A stretch of 64,000 nt of DNA from Zoroaster sp. YZ-2022 (taxonomy: Eukaryota; Echinodermata; Asteroidea; Forcipulatida; Zoroasteridae): assembly GCA_029582265.1 (NCBI GenBank), contig CM055830.1:28623172-28687171 (forward strand), in the 5' to 3' direction. How positions within the stretch are numbered: the stretch's first letter is position 1; every line of letters begins with the position of its first letter. A model generated the notes under the pieces. The model was not told where the DNA came from. It ran no database searches and was given only the letters and a program-made list of their open reading frames with translations. Both the position numbers and the translations under genes were made by a program. Shown piece after piece: positions 1-11,099 of the stretch.

Positions 1-2641
1 ATTGCTATCCCCCACGATACCATCATCATCACAGGTAACGCCCGATCTTTGTGCAATAAACTGGATGAATTAGCTGGTAATGTTAAGTACCTGTACGAGT
101 ACAGAGACTGCAGTATAATGTGTTTCAGTGAGACATGGTTTAAGGATACACACACCATTAGCGCTACAGATATTGATGGGTTTGCTTGTGAACGCCTGGA
201 CCGAAACCATGAATCGGGGAAAACTTCGGGAGGTGGAGTCTGTATTTATATTAATCAAAAATGGTGCAACAATATTTGTGTCAAGGAACGCCATTGCTCA
301 CCTGATATTGAGCTTTTGACGGTTGGCCTGCGGCCATACTATCTTCCCAGAGAATTTCCACAGTTGTTCGTAACCACCGTTTATATCCCACCACGAGCAG
401 ATGTTAATAATGCAGCCTCTGTAATCGCAGGAATTGTTCAAAGTCTGGAAAGGCAATCCCCAGATGCAGTTAAATTAATTATGGGTGACTTTAATAGCTG
501 TAGTCTTGATGCAGTGTTGCCCCATTATTACCAGTACGTGAACATTCCAACGAGAGGACAACATACACTTGATAAATGTTATGGTAATATCCCTCATGCT
601 TATCAGGCTTTTGGAAAGGCACCGCTTGGAATGTCGGATCATGACATTATTCACCTGCTTCCGAAATATAAACAGAAACTCAAGCAATCCAAACCTATCA
701 CCAAGACTGTAAGGAAATGGAACAACGCTTCAGTTGAAGCTCTGCAAAATTGTTTTGAAACCACAGACTGGGATGTTCTCATGGATCCTGATTCCATTGA
801 TAAATCCACTGAGGTCATCACCGACTACATAAACTTTTGTGAATATCTTATTATACCTGAGACTCAAATTAAAATTTTTCCGAATAACAAACCATGGTTA
901 AGTAAGGAGCTGAGGTGTTTAGTCAGACAAAAACAGACAGTTCACAAAAATGGAAATCTTGAGGAAAAACGCAAACTACAGAAAGAAATAAAAACTCTCA
1001 TTCGTCGCTGCAAGAAGCAGTATGGACAGAAAATTGAGGAAAAATTTAAGAGCAACAATCCTAAAGCTGCGTGGAATGCCTTGAAGGACATCACAGGATA
1101 CAGTCGGCGAAACAAATTGATTTTGCCATTTGGTGACCTTAAGGAATTCGTAGAAGAGTTGAACCAGTTTTACAGGCGCTTTGATCTGGATGGTCAGCAT
1201 CATAATCCTGCACACGAACAGTTGTGTGCGCATCTGGTGTCAAGTTTAACAGACAGTAATAAACTTCAACTCTCAATCAGGGATGTTGAAAAATCTCTCA
1301 AGGCCATCAAACCAAACAAATCGGCTGGTCCTGATAGGATTTCGGGAAGGCTCCTGAAATCTTGTTATAAAGAGCTTGCAGGGGTGTTCCGACACCTGTT
1401 CCAGTGGTCATTGAACAGTCACACTGTACCAAGTTTATGGAAATCATCTATCATCGTCCCTGTTCCTAAGAAAACCAACCCGGCAGTTCTCAACGACTAT
1501 AGACCAGTAGCATTAACGGCCATAGTGATGAAGTGTTTCGAAACAATTATTAGAGACATTCTGACTGCAGAAACACTCAATTTCGCAGATCCTTTTCAGT
1601 TTGCATACAGAGCAAAACGTGGGTAGTGGATGCCATGATCACTTTTTTGCATAATATTTATGATCATCTTGATAAACCAGGAAATTATGTTCGTACCTTA
1701 TTTTTTGATTTTTCATCTGCTTTTAACACTATTAAACCGTATGCTCTCCTCAGAAAAGTGCAGAACATTAACCCTTATCTTGCACTCTGGATTAATGATT
1801 TTCTATTGCAAAGATCACAAAGGGTTAGGTTGAATAATGTAATGTCAGATGTCGCCTATATCAACACAGGAGTACCTCAAGGCTGTGGTCACCTTTATTG
1901 TTTTCTTTGTACACTAGTGATTTTCGTCCTGAAAGTAGAGCATGTGTTATGACAAAATATGCTGATGACACCGCCTTATCTGGACTGATCACTAATAATT
2001 CTGAGGTGGAGTATAGGTGTGAAATTGATAAATTTGTGGAGTGGTGCAATATAAATCATCTGATTTTAAACGTACAGAAAACCAAAGAAATTATTTTTGA
2101 TTTCCGGAAAATTAAAAATATGAAGGAACCAGTTGGAATTGATAACATCGATGTTGAGGTTGTTCAAGAGTTTAAATACTTGGGAACAGTTGTGGATGAT
2201 AAATTAAATTGGAATGCTAATACAACTAGGATCCAGAAAAAGCCAATCAACGGCTTTACTTTTTAAGGAAACTGAAATCTTTTAATGTGCATTGTCAGAT
2301 TTTAAATCTGTTTTATCAGAGCACCATCCAGTCGACTGTGATTTTTGTTGTATATCTTGGTTCAACTCACTTACTTTGTGCAGTCGTAAAAACTCCAACG
2401 CATTGACAAGCAAGCTATGAAGATAATTGGCGCTGATGTTGAGAATATTCAGCAAATTGCAGAGAATCATCTTATCACCAAATTTAATGGCATTCTTTCT
2501 GATACAACCCATCCTCTTAATCCCTTCATTATTTGCAATCGATCTGGCAGAGTACGTCAACTTAGTCTGAAAACCAACAGGTTTAAATGTTCATTTTTAC
2601 CATGGGCCATTCAGATTTTTAACTCAACCTTCACCAGATAG
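1..2641 (+). pseudogene. CR1/Jockey-type LINE ORF2 (endonuclease-reverse transcriptase), 5' cut by window edge, frameshifted
   Basis: The reading frame is open from base 1, so the true start lies outside the window. Residues of an apurinic-type endonuclease are visible: CFSETWF, MGDFN near base 480 and SDHD near base 637. A reverse transcriptase follows, with a KSAGPD-type box near 1320, NDYRPVAL near 1495, FFDFSSAFNTI near 1705 (motif A), TGVPQGC near 1866 and the catalytic YADDTAL near 1960. The frame breaks near 1622, 1885 and 2240, so no single protein is made. The order EN then RT, and the tail that follows, are those of a non-LTR retrotransposon; the CR1/Jockey assignment rests on motif style and is less sure. 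It sits in an intron of the recombinase-like gene. The right-arm counterpart is more damaged. Confidence 0.9.
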
Positions 2642-2938
2642 TTTTATCCTTTTCCCTTGCCGTACTTTAACCCAACCTTCCCCCTCCCCACATCCTACCC
2701 TGCCCTACCCGTTTCCTTTTCCCTCATTTCCTTCCCTAGTCACCCCATTGCCCTGAATCCCTATTGCTTCCTTAGTTTTTATGATTGTTTTGTAAGTAAA
2801 TAATTTGTTTTTTCATTTTCATCTTTTTAAATGTATATATTGTATTTTTAAATCAGTGTACACTGGGAAATCAATTTTCATGTGATGTTTTGCATGACAA
2901 TAAATAAAATCTTGAATCTTGAATCTCTTGAATCTTGA
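2642..2938 (+). mobile_element. LINE 3' UTR and heptamer-type tail
   Basis: A C-rich then T-rich non-coding stretch follows the LINE stop. It ends in AATAAATAAA and imperfect repeats of TTGAATC (2909-2938). Short tandem tails of this kind replace poly(A) in CR1/Rex-type LINEs and mark the 3' end of the insertion. Confidence 0.75.
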
Positions 2939-2956
2939 TACTCAATTAGTATAAGA

Positions 2957-2985
2957 GTAGTTTTTCCAACTATTGGAAAAACTAC
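2957..2985. repeat. Perfect 13-bp hairpin with 3-nt loop
   Basis: GTAGTTTTTCCAA (2957-2969) is followed by CTA and then its exact reverse complement (2973-2985). It lies just beyond the LINE tail and may be a remnant of a small foldback element or of the target site. Confidence 0.6.
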
Positions 2986-3192
2986 CCATCACTTATCACA
3001 GCCCTGGATATTATTTGAAAGTGGCTTAAGACCTATCTTGGGTTCAGAAAGCAATATTAAAAAAACTGTTTTTGACCAAGGCATATTTGCATTCAAGATG
3101 CCCCAAAATGACTTCATAATTTTTTCTCCCATATATTACAATGAAAATTATATTACAATGAAAGGCAAGAATTTATTTGTGGTAATTTCCAG

Positions 3193-3469
3193 GTTGGATA
3201 TGGTGGAAATTAGGGGCAAAAGGGGACGTCGTGTACCTGTCCTCAACACAAAGGACATGATGTCAGCCATTAACATTCTCCTTGATAATCGTCAAGCAGC
3301 AGGCATTCTACCATCAAATCCCTTCCTGTTTGCCAGGCCATCCAGAAATAGCAAGGAATGTGTAAGGGGGTGGGATTGCCTGCAAGTAGTTGCCAATGCA
3401 GCTGGTCTAAATGAACCAGCACTAATTACAAGCACCAAACTACGCAAATATGTTGCAACAGTGTCACAG
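3193..3469 (+). CDS. Tyrosine-recombinase-like gene, exon carrying the basic beta-hairpin and HxxR-like box
   Basis: This is an internal exon between a TTTCCAG acceptor (AG at 3191-3192) and a CACAG/GTAATT donor at 3469. Residues include IRGKRGRRVPVL, then a helix with LLDNRQAAGILPSNPFLFA, then TSTKLRKYVATVSQ. The pattern resembles the C-terminal catalytic half of tyrosine recombinases: a basic Lys hairpin, then an HxxR-type box in which His is replaced by Thr. The next exon at 4316 continues in frame with the GH and Tyr boxes. Upstream exons lie outside the window in this arm but are visible at 28091-29306 for the right-arm copy. The family is recurrent, uncharacterised and probably Crypton-like; that name is inference. 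It could be a domesticated transposase or a transposon gene. Confidence 0.65.
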
Positions 3470-4315
3470 GTAATTTGAAAGTTTCAATATTTATCATATA
3501 ATTTTTTATTATAGGAATGTTTTAATGAATTTTTGTTGCATACAGGAAATGTACAAAGTCATTGACATAATGTGGACTAATTGAATCACTAATTTTCCAT
3601 TTAATTTTGATCATGAACTTAGTTCGAATTCAAGGTCCAAAACTCACATTTGAACTCTATAGGGCCTATGGATGAAAATTAGAACCGTCCTGATGTTCAG
3701 TTTCATGGATCATCTTTGTATCAGGTAGAAAATATTTTTCAAAAATTAACCAAGTACATGCATACCACAGCTATTTCATTTCGTGAATTGCCTGTGCCAT
3801 ACATTTAGGTAATTCTGGTACATGTACAAACGCAGACAAACAAGCAATAGAAATGAAGAGCCAAAGTCATTGGCACATTTGCGGATAGACATTTTAATAG
3901 AGCCCAGTTTAAATTTATTAATAAGGGGAACACTAAAGATGATTGAACTATAGTTTTGAAACCTCAAATTCAAACATTAGTCTCATGTGGAGTGACAATT
4001 AATTACTGGAATACCTTATGATCATGGGGTTCTTCTGGAGATGAGTCAAAAGAAATCACCTGGTTTGAGATTGTATATAATCCAAATAATTAACTCTCTG
4101 ATTTTTGTCATTTTCTCATATGCCCAGAGCATTGGCCAAAACATCGATTGGTTCTTCTTTAAAAAAAAAAATATTTAGTTGCAACTGCCTCTGGGCCTCG
4201 ATGGTCTGCAAGCTTCAGCACCCCAAGTGAGCACAGGCAGTTGGGATATGACACTGCTCCCTGCATAATACTTTCATTGTTTAAGTTAAAAAAATAACTC
4301 AAACTGTGTTTGCAG

Positions 4316-4511
4316 GTAATTGATTTGAGCAGTGGAGAAATGGACTGGCTAGCGAGGCATTTAGGTCATGAAATCAACGTTCATAGAGAGTTCTACCGCA
4401 AGCAGGATGCGACCCTGGAACTTGCTAAAGTGAGCAAGTTGCTACTTGCTGTTGACTGTGGTAAAGTGTCCAGGTTGGCTGGGCAGAAGCTAGATGATAT
4501 CCAGTTAGAAG
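4316..4511 (+). CDS. Tyrosine-recombinase-like gene, exon with GH...Y box
   Basis: The acceptor is TGTTTGCAG (AG at 4314-4315) and the donor follows base 4511 (G/GTAATT). The exon starts in phase with the preceding one. It encodes IDLSSGEMDWLARHLGH and then REFYR, which fits the second conserved block of tyrosine recombinases (LGH, with Tyr as nucleophile), followed by a helical KVSKLLL segment. The exon ends with one base of a split codon that is completed at 5710. The phase match supports real splicing. Confidence 0.65.
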
Positions 4512-5180
4512 GTAATTAAAGCCACGCTCGCAATGGACTTATTTTTGCGGTACCTTATTGTGAATAATTGTCAACATTCCATCGAGTTAAGTTAGCAATT
4601 TCCACACTTGGATTATTTCGAGCCACGTTAACTTGAAATAGCCGTGGTATCTTTACCATAGCAGGACAAGGTAAATCGTGAGAAGATGCCCTTTGGTTGA
4701 CCTATCAATCTGAAGCGGAAGTAAACCTTGACATAAAGTGCCCTTTTTCGATTGCATGGTTTACATGCACAATACCAATTACGATTATTTTACTATATCA
4801 GAAACAAATCTTCCATAATTTGTAGGCCTATGTTGAGCAAGAAAGCTTGAACAATGTTACAACAATATGCTGTACCACTGGTGGATCCAGGGGGTGGGGG
4901 CGGTTAGCGAGGGCCATAGACACCCAAATCAAACGTTTACGCCTCCTGAATGCCATATAAGGGTATAAGACCACCATGAAGATATTAAAGTGTTATTTCA
5001 GTATCAACATGTATCACACAAACCTTGCTTAAAAAGTTGAAAAGAAGAAAAACTTGAAGCAATTAATATGGAGTGCATCAATATAATATTTAGACATTTT
5101 GTTGTGTTCCCCCACCACGCTATCACTACCCTAATGAGCAAACCCTATTCACGCCATTAACCCACAATTTGGAAAATGAT

Positions 5181-5628
5181 TAGTAACAGAAGTCTATTAC
5201 ATACACAAAGTGTGCCACCTAGTTATAGCTCATGGCAGGCATTGTACTCCACTAGGTGCGCACGCACACCCCCTCGCGATTATCAGTTTTGCTAGGGTGC
5301 CGATTGCATCATGGGAGTATACGTAGGTGCTTGATGTTATCTTTTAGTTCCTAGATTTACCTTATGATCTCAGATCTGCGCCAAATCATCAAACGATTCA
5401 AATCATGCCACTAACTTTGTTAGTTGTACGTTCGTGGATGCATGCGTTCCATTTTCAACTGCCATGGACCAGACTCGATCCCAGGCTGCATTGTGTCTTT
5501 GCACGTCAGTTTGGGGGTATGCATGTGAGGTCAAAATCCATTGTTTTGGAGTACAGTGCCATGGCCAACATTAATAATATGACGTGACGGCTGGCACACT
5601 TTATGTATGTAATAGACTTCTGTTACTA
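5181..5628. mobile_element. MITE in intron, ~37-bp terminal inverted repeats
   Basis: TAGTAACAGAAGTCTATTAC begins at 5181, and its reverse complement closes the element at 5628. About 37 bp of each end match with one or two differences (5181-5217 and 5592-5628). A TA at each edge could be a Tc1/mariner-type duplication. The interior has no convincing coding potential; the 60-codon frame at 5405 is within the element and is not supported. Confidence 0.7.
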
Positions 5629-5709
5629 TACATGCACTTCTTTGCATGTAGACTTATACATTGATTTCACCGTAATCACAGTTTTACGTGTTTATTAATA
5701 CTATTCAAG

Positions 5710-5834
5710 ACTTAGATATAGACATGTCTGATGATGATGCTGCTGCTGAAGATAACAATACATGTACCTCAGATAGTGTTGGTGGTGATGATGGAGAAAA
5801 TGAAGACCCAAAAGAAAAACGAGCAGAAAAACAT
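5710..5834 (+). CDS. Tyrosine-recombinase-like gene, acidic linker exon
   Basis: The acceptor is ATTCAAG (AG at 5708-5709) and the donor is CAT/GTAAGT after 5834. The two leading bases complete the codon left open at 4511. It encodes a strongly acidic linker (DLDIDMSDDDAAAEDNN, then DDGENEDPKEKRAEKH) joining the recombinase-like domain to the basic C-terminal domain. The length of 125 nt keeps the frame to the next exon. Confidence 0.6.
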
Positions 5835-6302
5835 GTAAGTAATAATTGTTAGATGGTACGTATAGTATGAATACAGTATAAAAATAACACCAAACTAGAC
5901 TAGAGATTGGCATTTGTTGATCAAGCCGGGGCAAGATAAGCCATGTGCTAAGAATATGTGTGCACAAAGTAATGGGAGAACACCAAGCAAGGCATAATTA
6001 TGTAAACAATCAAAGTTGGTGAACATGTATGCCAGGCCATTCAACTTTGGCAATTTGTTTCTCGATGATATGAAGTAGGATAACACGGAAGACTGTTTTT
6101 TTCATGAGTGAAGTAATTTAAAAAAATGCAATTTAGCGCAGTTGCAAAAAGTGGGGTCACTCATTGCAATGTTTTAAGCACCCCCTTATTTTGGATGCAT
6201 CTCTCAGTGAGAAAATTGAGATGGGGACAAATTTATTTTATCTGACTAACAAATCTTATGTTTGATTTTCCCCCTTCTTTCTTATCTTTCCCTCTAATAC
6301 AG

Positions 6303-6527
6303 TCTCAGAAAAAAGGGACAATGACTCGAAGGCCATGGAGTATAGAGGAGAAGAAAGCTGTATTCCAGTCCCTTGACCCCTACATCAGGAGACAGAGGCT
6401 TCCTGGAAAAAAAGCTTGTGAGGATTGCATCTCACTCCACCCAACTGCCCTAAGAGCAAGAGATTGGAGGGGGGTAAAATACTGGGTGAAGAACCATATA
6501 GTAACAGTCAATCGCAAAACAAGATAA
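6303..6527 (+). CDS. Tyrosine-recombinase-like gene, last exon (basic C-terminal domain)
   Basis: The acceptor is CTCTAATACAG ending at 6302; the stop TAA is at 6525-6527. It encodes 74 residues with RRPWSIEEKKAVFQSL, then PGKKACEDCISLHP, then RDWRGVKYWVKNHI. The spacing of W, C and basic residues suggests a small helical DNA-binding module, perhaps Myb/SANT-like; this is inference. A decayed second copy of this exon lies at 8902-9530, and the right arm has a corrupted copy near 20539-20714. Confidence 0.65.
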   Translation, partial: SQKKGTMTRRPWSIEEKKAVFQSLDPYIRRQRLPGKKACEDCISLHPTALRARDWRGVKYWVKNHIVTVNRKTR

Positions 6528-6946
6528 TTGAGTAAGACGGCAGTACCTTATTGTAATTGTAAGGTACAAATGTTTGATTTATTAAAGTTGCTTGGCCCGT
6601 GTTTTGGTCGAAAAGAAGAAAATTTAGAATTTTAAGAGAGAAGGAATTTTGAGTATCATCCTTATTAATGCTATTTGCATAAAGATTCTTATTGGCCGCA
6701 TTTGTTAGAGAAGAATTTCAATGAATAGCCATCGGGAACTCATTCACACCACGTAATAAACATTATGTGTGTCTGCATGTATGCAGACAAGCACAAAACA
6801 ATGAAGCCATGGCGCCAGTACCGGAGTTTAATTAGTGCGCGCATGCCACGCATCACGCGAACAATACTTGCAACATGCAAATTATTCCTAGGGCCCAGTC
6901 ACATGTTATAATGTCGGGATCCCGACAATAATTCATTTTTAGCTTT
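6528..6946. other. Non-coding spacer downstream of the recombinase-like gene
   Basis: This is AT-rich sequence with no splice-bounded frame or recognised repeat. It holds no supported gene. Confidence 0.5.
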
Positions 6947-6950
6947 TTAA

Positions 6951-7332
6951 CCCTAACCCTGCTCAACGCAACACGGTGCAACAAGTGTACACGTCTGTGG
7001 GACCTTGTTGCACTGTGCAGCCAAGGGATGCTATACAATTTGTTGTATACTGTTGAGTCCAGCTGTCACCATACAGTAGTATCACGTTGCATACTGTTAC
7101 ACTCAGCAGGCTACTTATAACACACACACTGATCTAGCCTGCTAAATTCCCTGATGCATACTGTTGAGCCTAGCAGGGTACTTATAATACCACCCACACA
7201 CACTACAGGGCTAGCCTGCTAGACGCAACAATATGCACTGTTGGATCTTGTTACACTCAGCAGCCTTCTCACTTTGACAAATGTTGTTGAGTTGAGCAGG
7301 GTGTCTAGCCAGAATACCAAAGGGGGTTAGGG
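6951..7332. mobile_element. TTAA-type MITE (piggyBac-like ends)
   Basis: The element starts CCCTAACCC (6951-6959) and ends with the reverse complement GGGTTAGGG (7324-7332). It is flanked directly by TTAA on both sides (6947-6950 and 7333-7336). TTAA duplication with CCC/GGG ends is the signature of piggyBac-like elements. Inside are repeated motifs such as TGTTACACTCAGCAG and no coding frame. The telomere-like look of the ends is coincidental. Confidence 0.75.
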
Positions 7333-7378
7333 TTAATTAACTACCACTAATCATTGGCGGATGTTTTCGTGCAATATC

Positions 7379-7599
7379 AGAGATGCCAACATTTACGATT
7401 TGGGCGTAATTTTTACGATTTATTGAGTCCAATTACGATTGTACGATCCTTGTATAAATTTTTGGCCAACCGTGAAACCAACGATGCAAAGAACCACATG
7501 TGTTTACGGCACGCGCACCGTAGTTCATCAGCTGTTTACATGACCAAAACCTTTCGTTAGGCGAATTACTCTTTTTCAATTTGGAATGTTGGCATCTCT
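7379..7599. mobile_element. Short hAT-like MITE
   Basis: AGAGATGCCAACATT begins at 7379 and its reverse complement ends at 7599. The flanking 8-mers are GCAATATC (7371-7378) and GCAATATA (7600-7607), a 7/8 target duplication. An 8-bp duplication with this style of end fits hAT elements. The 68-codon frame inside is not supported. Confidence 0.65.
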
Positions 7600-7944
7600 G
7601 CAATATATCAACACCTGATCAATTGAAAGCTTGAAACTTTCTGGAATCTGACTAAAAATAGCTATTTAACATTTAAATCAACATTTTCGGGTCAAATCGG
7701 CCAAAAATCGGGCCAAGCAACTTTAATTGTTTGACTAAAATGGTGCAATTTTCAATTAGTGGACTCATAATTTCCTAACAACAATAATTTGAAATAACAG
7801 GCAGTATAAAGTCAGAAAGTGTGATATCCTCATCCAGTTTACACCAAGTAACTTTCACATTATTGAACTTTGCAAGTTTAGTGATTAATGTGGATATGTT
7901 TCAAGTGTGGTTTGAGTTGTTATTTTCCCTGATTTACTATGTAC

Positions 7945-8770
7945 GACCAAAAGAAAACTAAGCTGGAGCTTTTCATGTCATAAACCAATGTCTTTAAAAA
8001 AAATACATTGTTGTAAATTAATTACATTTGATGTACATGCCTTTTTTTAATCTGATATTCATCAAAATGTCATTCCTATTATAAAGTTTTATATTATTGT
8101 AGGGTGTCGCGAATTGCGAAGCCCTTGGTGGTGAGTACGGCATTCGTGATCAGGGGAGTATTGATTGAAACAAACTCTCATTGGCTACACTTCGATCTTT
8201 ATTCTTTAATCTCTTTTGAACTTGGTAATAAAAAATCCCTACCAAAAGAATGGTAGTCACAAAATTTTAGATACAAGAGTCCTAGCAACACTAAACACAG
8301 TCACTATCCAGCAATGTAACATATATTTTGGTCATATCTCATTTATCAAAATGATATTTTCCTTTTGTAAAGTTTGATTTTATGAATAATTGTCTTTAAA
8401 AAAGACAATGTAATTTAATTACAGTTGATAAACATCCTAGGTAAAACTTGTAGCTTTGCATGGTGAGGATGATAAGTAAGAATAATTGCGGTGACACCAT
8501 GTGAAATCTCAATTGAGTAGTAATTAGTTCTGAAAAGAACTGGAGGTACAACTCGACGTTTCGATCAGTATACTCTGATCGTCCTCATTCTCCTGAGGAC
8601 GATCAGAGCATACTGATCGAAACGTCGAGTTGTACCTCCAGTTCTTTTCAGAACTAATTACTACTCAATTGAGATTTCACATGGTGTCACCGCAATTATT
8701 CTTGATAAACATCCTCTTTGCATATTTTTTTAAAATCTGATATTATGAAAAGTCTCCAGATTTGATTTAG
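7945..8770. repeat. Interrupted satellite block, same monomers as 11880-12770
   Basis: Monomers with CTGATATTCATCAAAATG and CTTTTGTAAAGTTTGAT occur near 7945, 8053, 8335 and 8736. They are related to the larger array downstream. The block is broken by about 230 bp of unrelated sequence after 8100 and by the hairpin element at 8439-8701. Confidence 0.65.
8439..8701. mobile_element. Palindromic hairpin element with 14-bp target duplication
   Basis: An about 45-base leader (AGGTAAAACTTGTAGCTTTG onward) is followed by a near-perfect inverted repeat of about 110-bp arms centred near 8590. The direct repeat TTGATAAACATCCT flanks the element (8425-8438 and 8702-8715). A second full copy at 63738-63983 has its own 13-bp duplication. 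The right half contains CTGAGGA (8593-8599), a 6-bp stem and GAAAC (8619-8623), the layout of a hammerhead-ribozyme core. It encodes no protein. Confidence 0.8.
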
Positions 8771-8901
8771 TTTTGTTAGCTCCTAGAGAGTTATGCAAAT
8801 TGCGCTGTTTGACAAATTTGGAATGGAAATTTAAAACAAAAAGAGAGAAAAAGCATTCTACCAATCACTTGCCTGGTGTAGGGAACACAAGCTTTCTAAA
8901 C

Positions 8902-9530
8902 AAGAAAGCTTGTGAGGATGCTATTTTACTACATCCAACTGCCCCAGGAGCAAAAGAGACTGGAGAGAAGTTAAAGGATATGAGACGTTCTCAATAATAG
9001 TGGTTTTATGTTGCACCTAATAATCGTTCAACAATCAATCAGTTTGAAAAATACGTTTTGAGTCGCTCGGTTTATTTTAAATTTATTTATTTATTAAAAA
9101 ATAATAGTCTTCTGGAACGCCCACAAAAAAATAGGTCACTTACTGGATTCCCACATCTATGTCACCGTTGCGTAATTTATTCATGGGCTATTCATGGACA
9201 TTCCAGAGCACAATGTTTAAACAGTTAAACGATTTAGTTCACAAAACGAATTTCAAATATGTGTACTTTCTTTCATAAAATTGGCCCATGATAACATCAT
9301 GTAATGCATGTGACGTCATTGGTGGAATCGAGCAAGTGGCCTATTTTCCGGTTGGCGTTCCTGAAGACTAATATTTTTGTAATTAATTAATTAAAAATAT
9401 AGTGGGAGATTCAAAAAGTGTTTTTCAAACTGATTCATTGTTGAATAATTATAACCATTACTCTTGAGTATGTCACATATCCTTCAAGTACTGGGTAAAA
9501 AATCAACAACAATCAATCGAAAGCACAAGA
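8902..9530 (+). pseudogene. Decayed copy of the recombinase-like gene's last exon, split by a foldback element
   Basis: Bases 8902-8973 encode KKACEDAILLHPTAPGAK, close to the PGKKACEDCISLHP region of the exon at 6303. Bases 9488-9530 resume with a YWVKN-like segment. The two halves are separated by the inverted-repeat insertion 8974-9487. There is no intact frame. Confidence 0.65.
8974..9487. mobile_element. Foldback element with long (~150-180 bp) inverted repeats
   Basis: The left end (TTAAAGGATATGAGACGTTC onward) and the reverse complement of the right end share GGATATG-GAC-CTCAA, TTCAACAAT-AATCAGTTTG and AGTCTTC-GGAACGCC in the same order over most of 150 bp. It interrupts the exon copy at 8902. 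It encodes no protein. Confidence 0.7.
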
Positions 9531-11095
9531 GTTATTGTGTAATCACATCAAGATTGTACCTTGATGTAGATTTAAAGGTACACAAGTTTTATATCCTCAT
9601 CAACTTTACATTAAGTAAGTTTTACATTGTTGAACTTTCCAAGATTTGTGATGAGATATGTCTCTTTATATTTAAAATGGTATTTCAAATTATAGTTGTT
9701 AGGAAACTTTGAGTCTTATTAATTACACTTGATGAACATAATGATGTACTCGTCATTTATACATCATTCTGTATGTATAAGCACTTGTACTGTAAGTGCA
9801 GTGGAGGCATTTGGCAGGAGAAAAATCAAACAATGGTTTAAACAGGGCAAAACTAAATTTGCAAAACTAAATTTGTGGCAATGCGTTTGTGCACGTTTCC
9901 ACTAATCTCCTTTTTGGACGTTACGATTTGCTTCAAAAGCAATAAGTATATGAAACCAGCTTTATGAGTAACTTCAGCATTTTTTTTTTAAATTAAGCTC
10001 GATCTATGCAAAGACAAGCAGAAGTACTTTCTGACAAGCTTCTATTTGGTCTTGTAGGTTTGCATGGAAGACTAAATGGATGGTACATCTTAGCAACCGT
10101 ATTCCAAAATTATCAAGAAGTATTTGAATCCTCACTTGATGTAGAGTGTGTAAAAGCACCAGACACCATGAGAAACACTTCTGCCTAAAAGTGCTCTCAT
10201 CGGAGAGAAAACAATGACCAAATATGTCAAATTAAAAACTTTCCTTCTAAGTGAAGATAACTTTTTGTAAGCATGTAACATGTACAAATTTCAAAGATAA
10301 CAAGCATGGAAAAGGTGAGCACCTTCTATTTCCATGAAATTATTTTTAGTTAGTTGTATGATATGTTTCTTTAAATTGGAATGAATGTACTCTTTCAAAA
10401 AACAACGACGGAGTTTTACCATCCCTTTGACTGCGGCGTGATAGACATAGAAATATGTTTATTGCTAAGTAACAGTGTTGTTTAATGCACTTGTGCGATG
10501 GCTTTCTTCAATGTCACAAACTCAAATGGCATTGCCAATTTCCAGTTCACGAGCTGAAATGACACAAAGTCATTGGAAAGAGAGTGTTTTCAAAGCCATG
10601 GATCAGCCTTAGTGTCTGATTTAAGTGAAGCCTGATCAGGCTTCACTTAAATCAGAGCCATAAGGCTTTGCAATGGCTGATGAGGTGAATGAAGCCTGGA
10701 GCCGTAGTTTCGAAAACAGCCACTGTTTTATTTGTTTAAGACCAATAGAGAGTTATCAACACTGCGGCCATATCTGTCAAATTCCCTGTATGCACAATGG
10801 CAATGGCAGCTCTAATTCTTATTTCATTAAAGGGTACCAGACTATGTTCCCTTCTAGCCTCACTTTGGCTAAATTGACTTGCATTGAAAAAAAAACAAGA
10901 CAGCTGCACCATGATAAAGGTCTGATGCATTTGCAGTTTAGTTTAGTCTGCCTTAACATGGGGGAGAAGTCCAGGTACTATTAGAAGAGCAGCTGCAACT
11001 CTCTTCACTGTATCTTCTCTCCAATACAAACTTTATCACGTTGTGGCCATCTTTGTTCAGGTCCCTGGTATTCACAATTTAAAAAAGATTTTTTA
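9531..11095. other. Non-coding stretch with a palindrome; no supported gene
   Basis: Open frames at 9464, 10006 and 10673 exist in both arms but show no recognisable domain. The 10673 frame has scattered Cys/His residues that do not make a proper RING or zinc finger. Apart from the palindrome at 10615-10656 nothing stands out. Confidence 0.45.
10615..10656. repeat. 42-bp perfect palindrome, no spacer
   Basis: The centre is CCTGATCAGG. Each 21-base half is the exact reverse complement of the other, and the outer GCCTTA/TAAGGC bases extend it imperfectly. It is conserved in the other arm near 16620-16661. Confidence 0.8.
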
Positions 11096-11099
11096 ACGC

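Noticed and set aside
6951..6968. Telomeric repeat (CCCTAA)n
   Set aside because: There are only one and a half units, and they coincide exactly with the end of a TTAA-flanked element.
10673..10984. 103-codon frame with Cys/His residues, repeated in the other arm
   Set aside because: The Cys spacing does not fit a RING or zinc finger, there is no splice or domain support, and the other arm's copy is shorter. Presence in both arms only reflects the palindrome.
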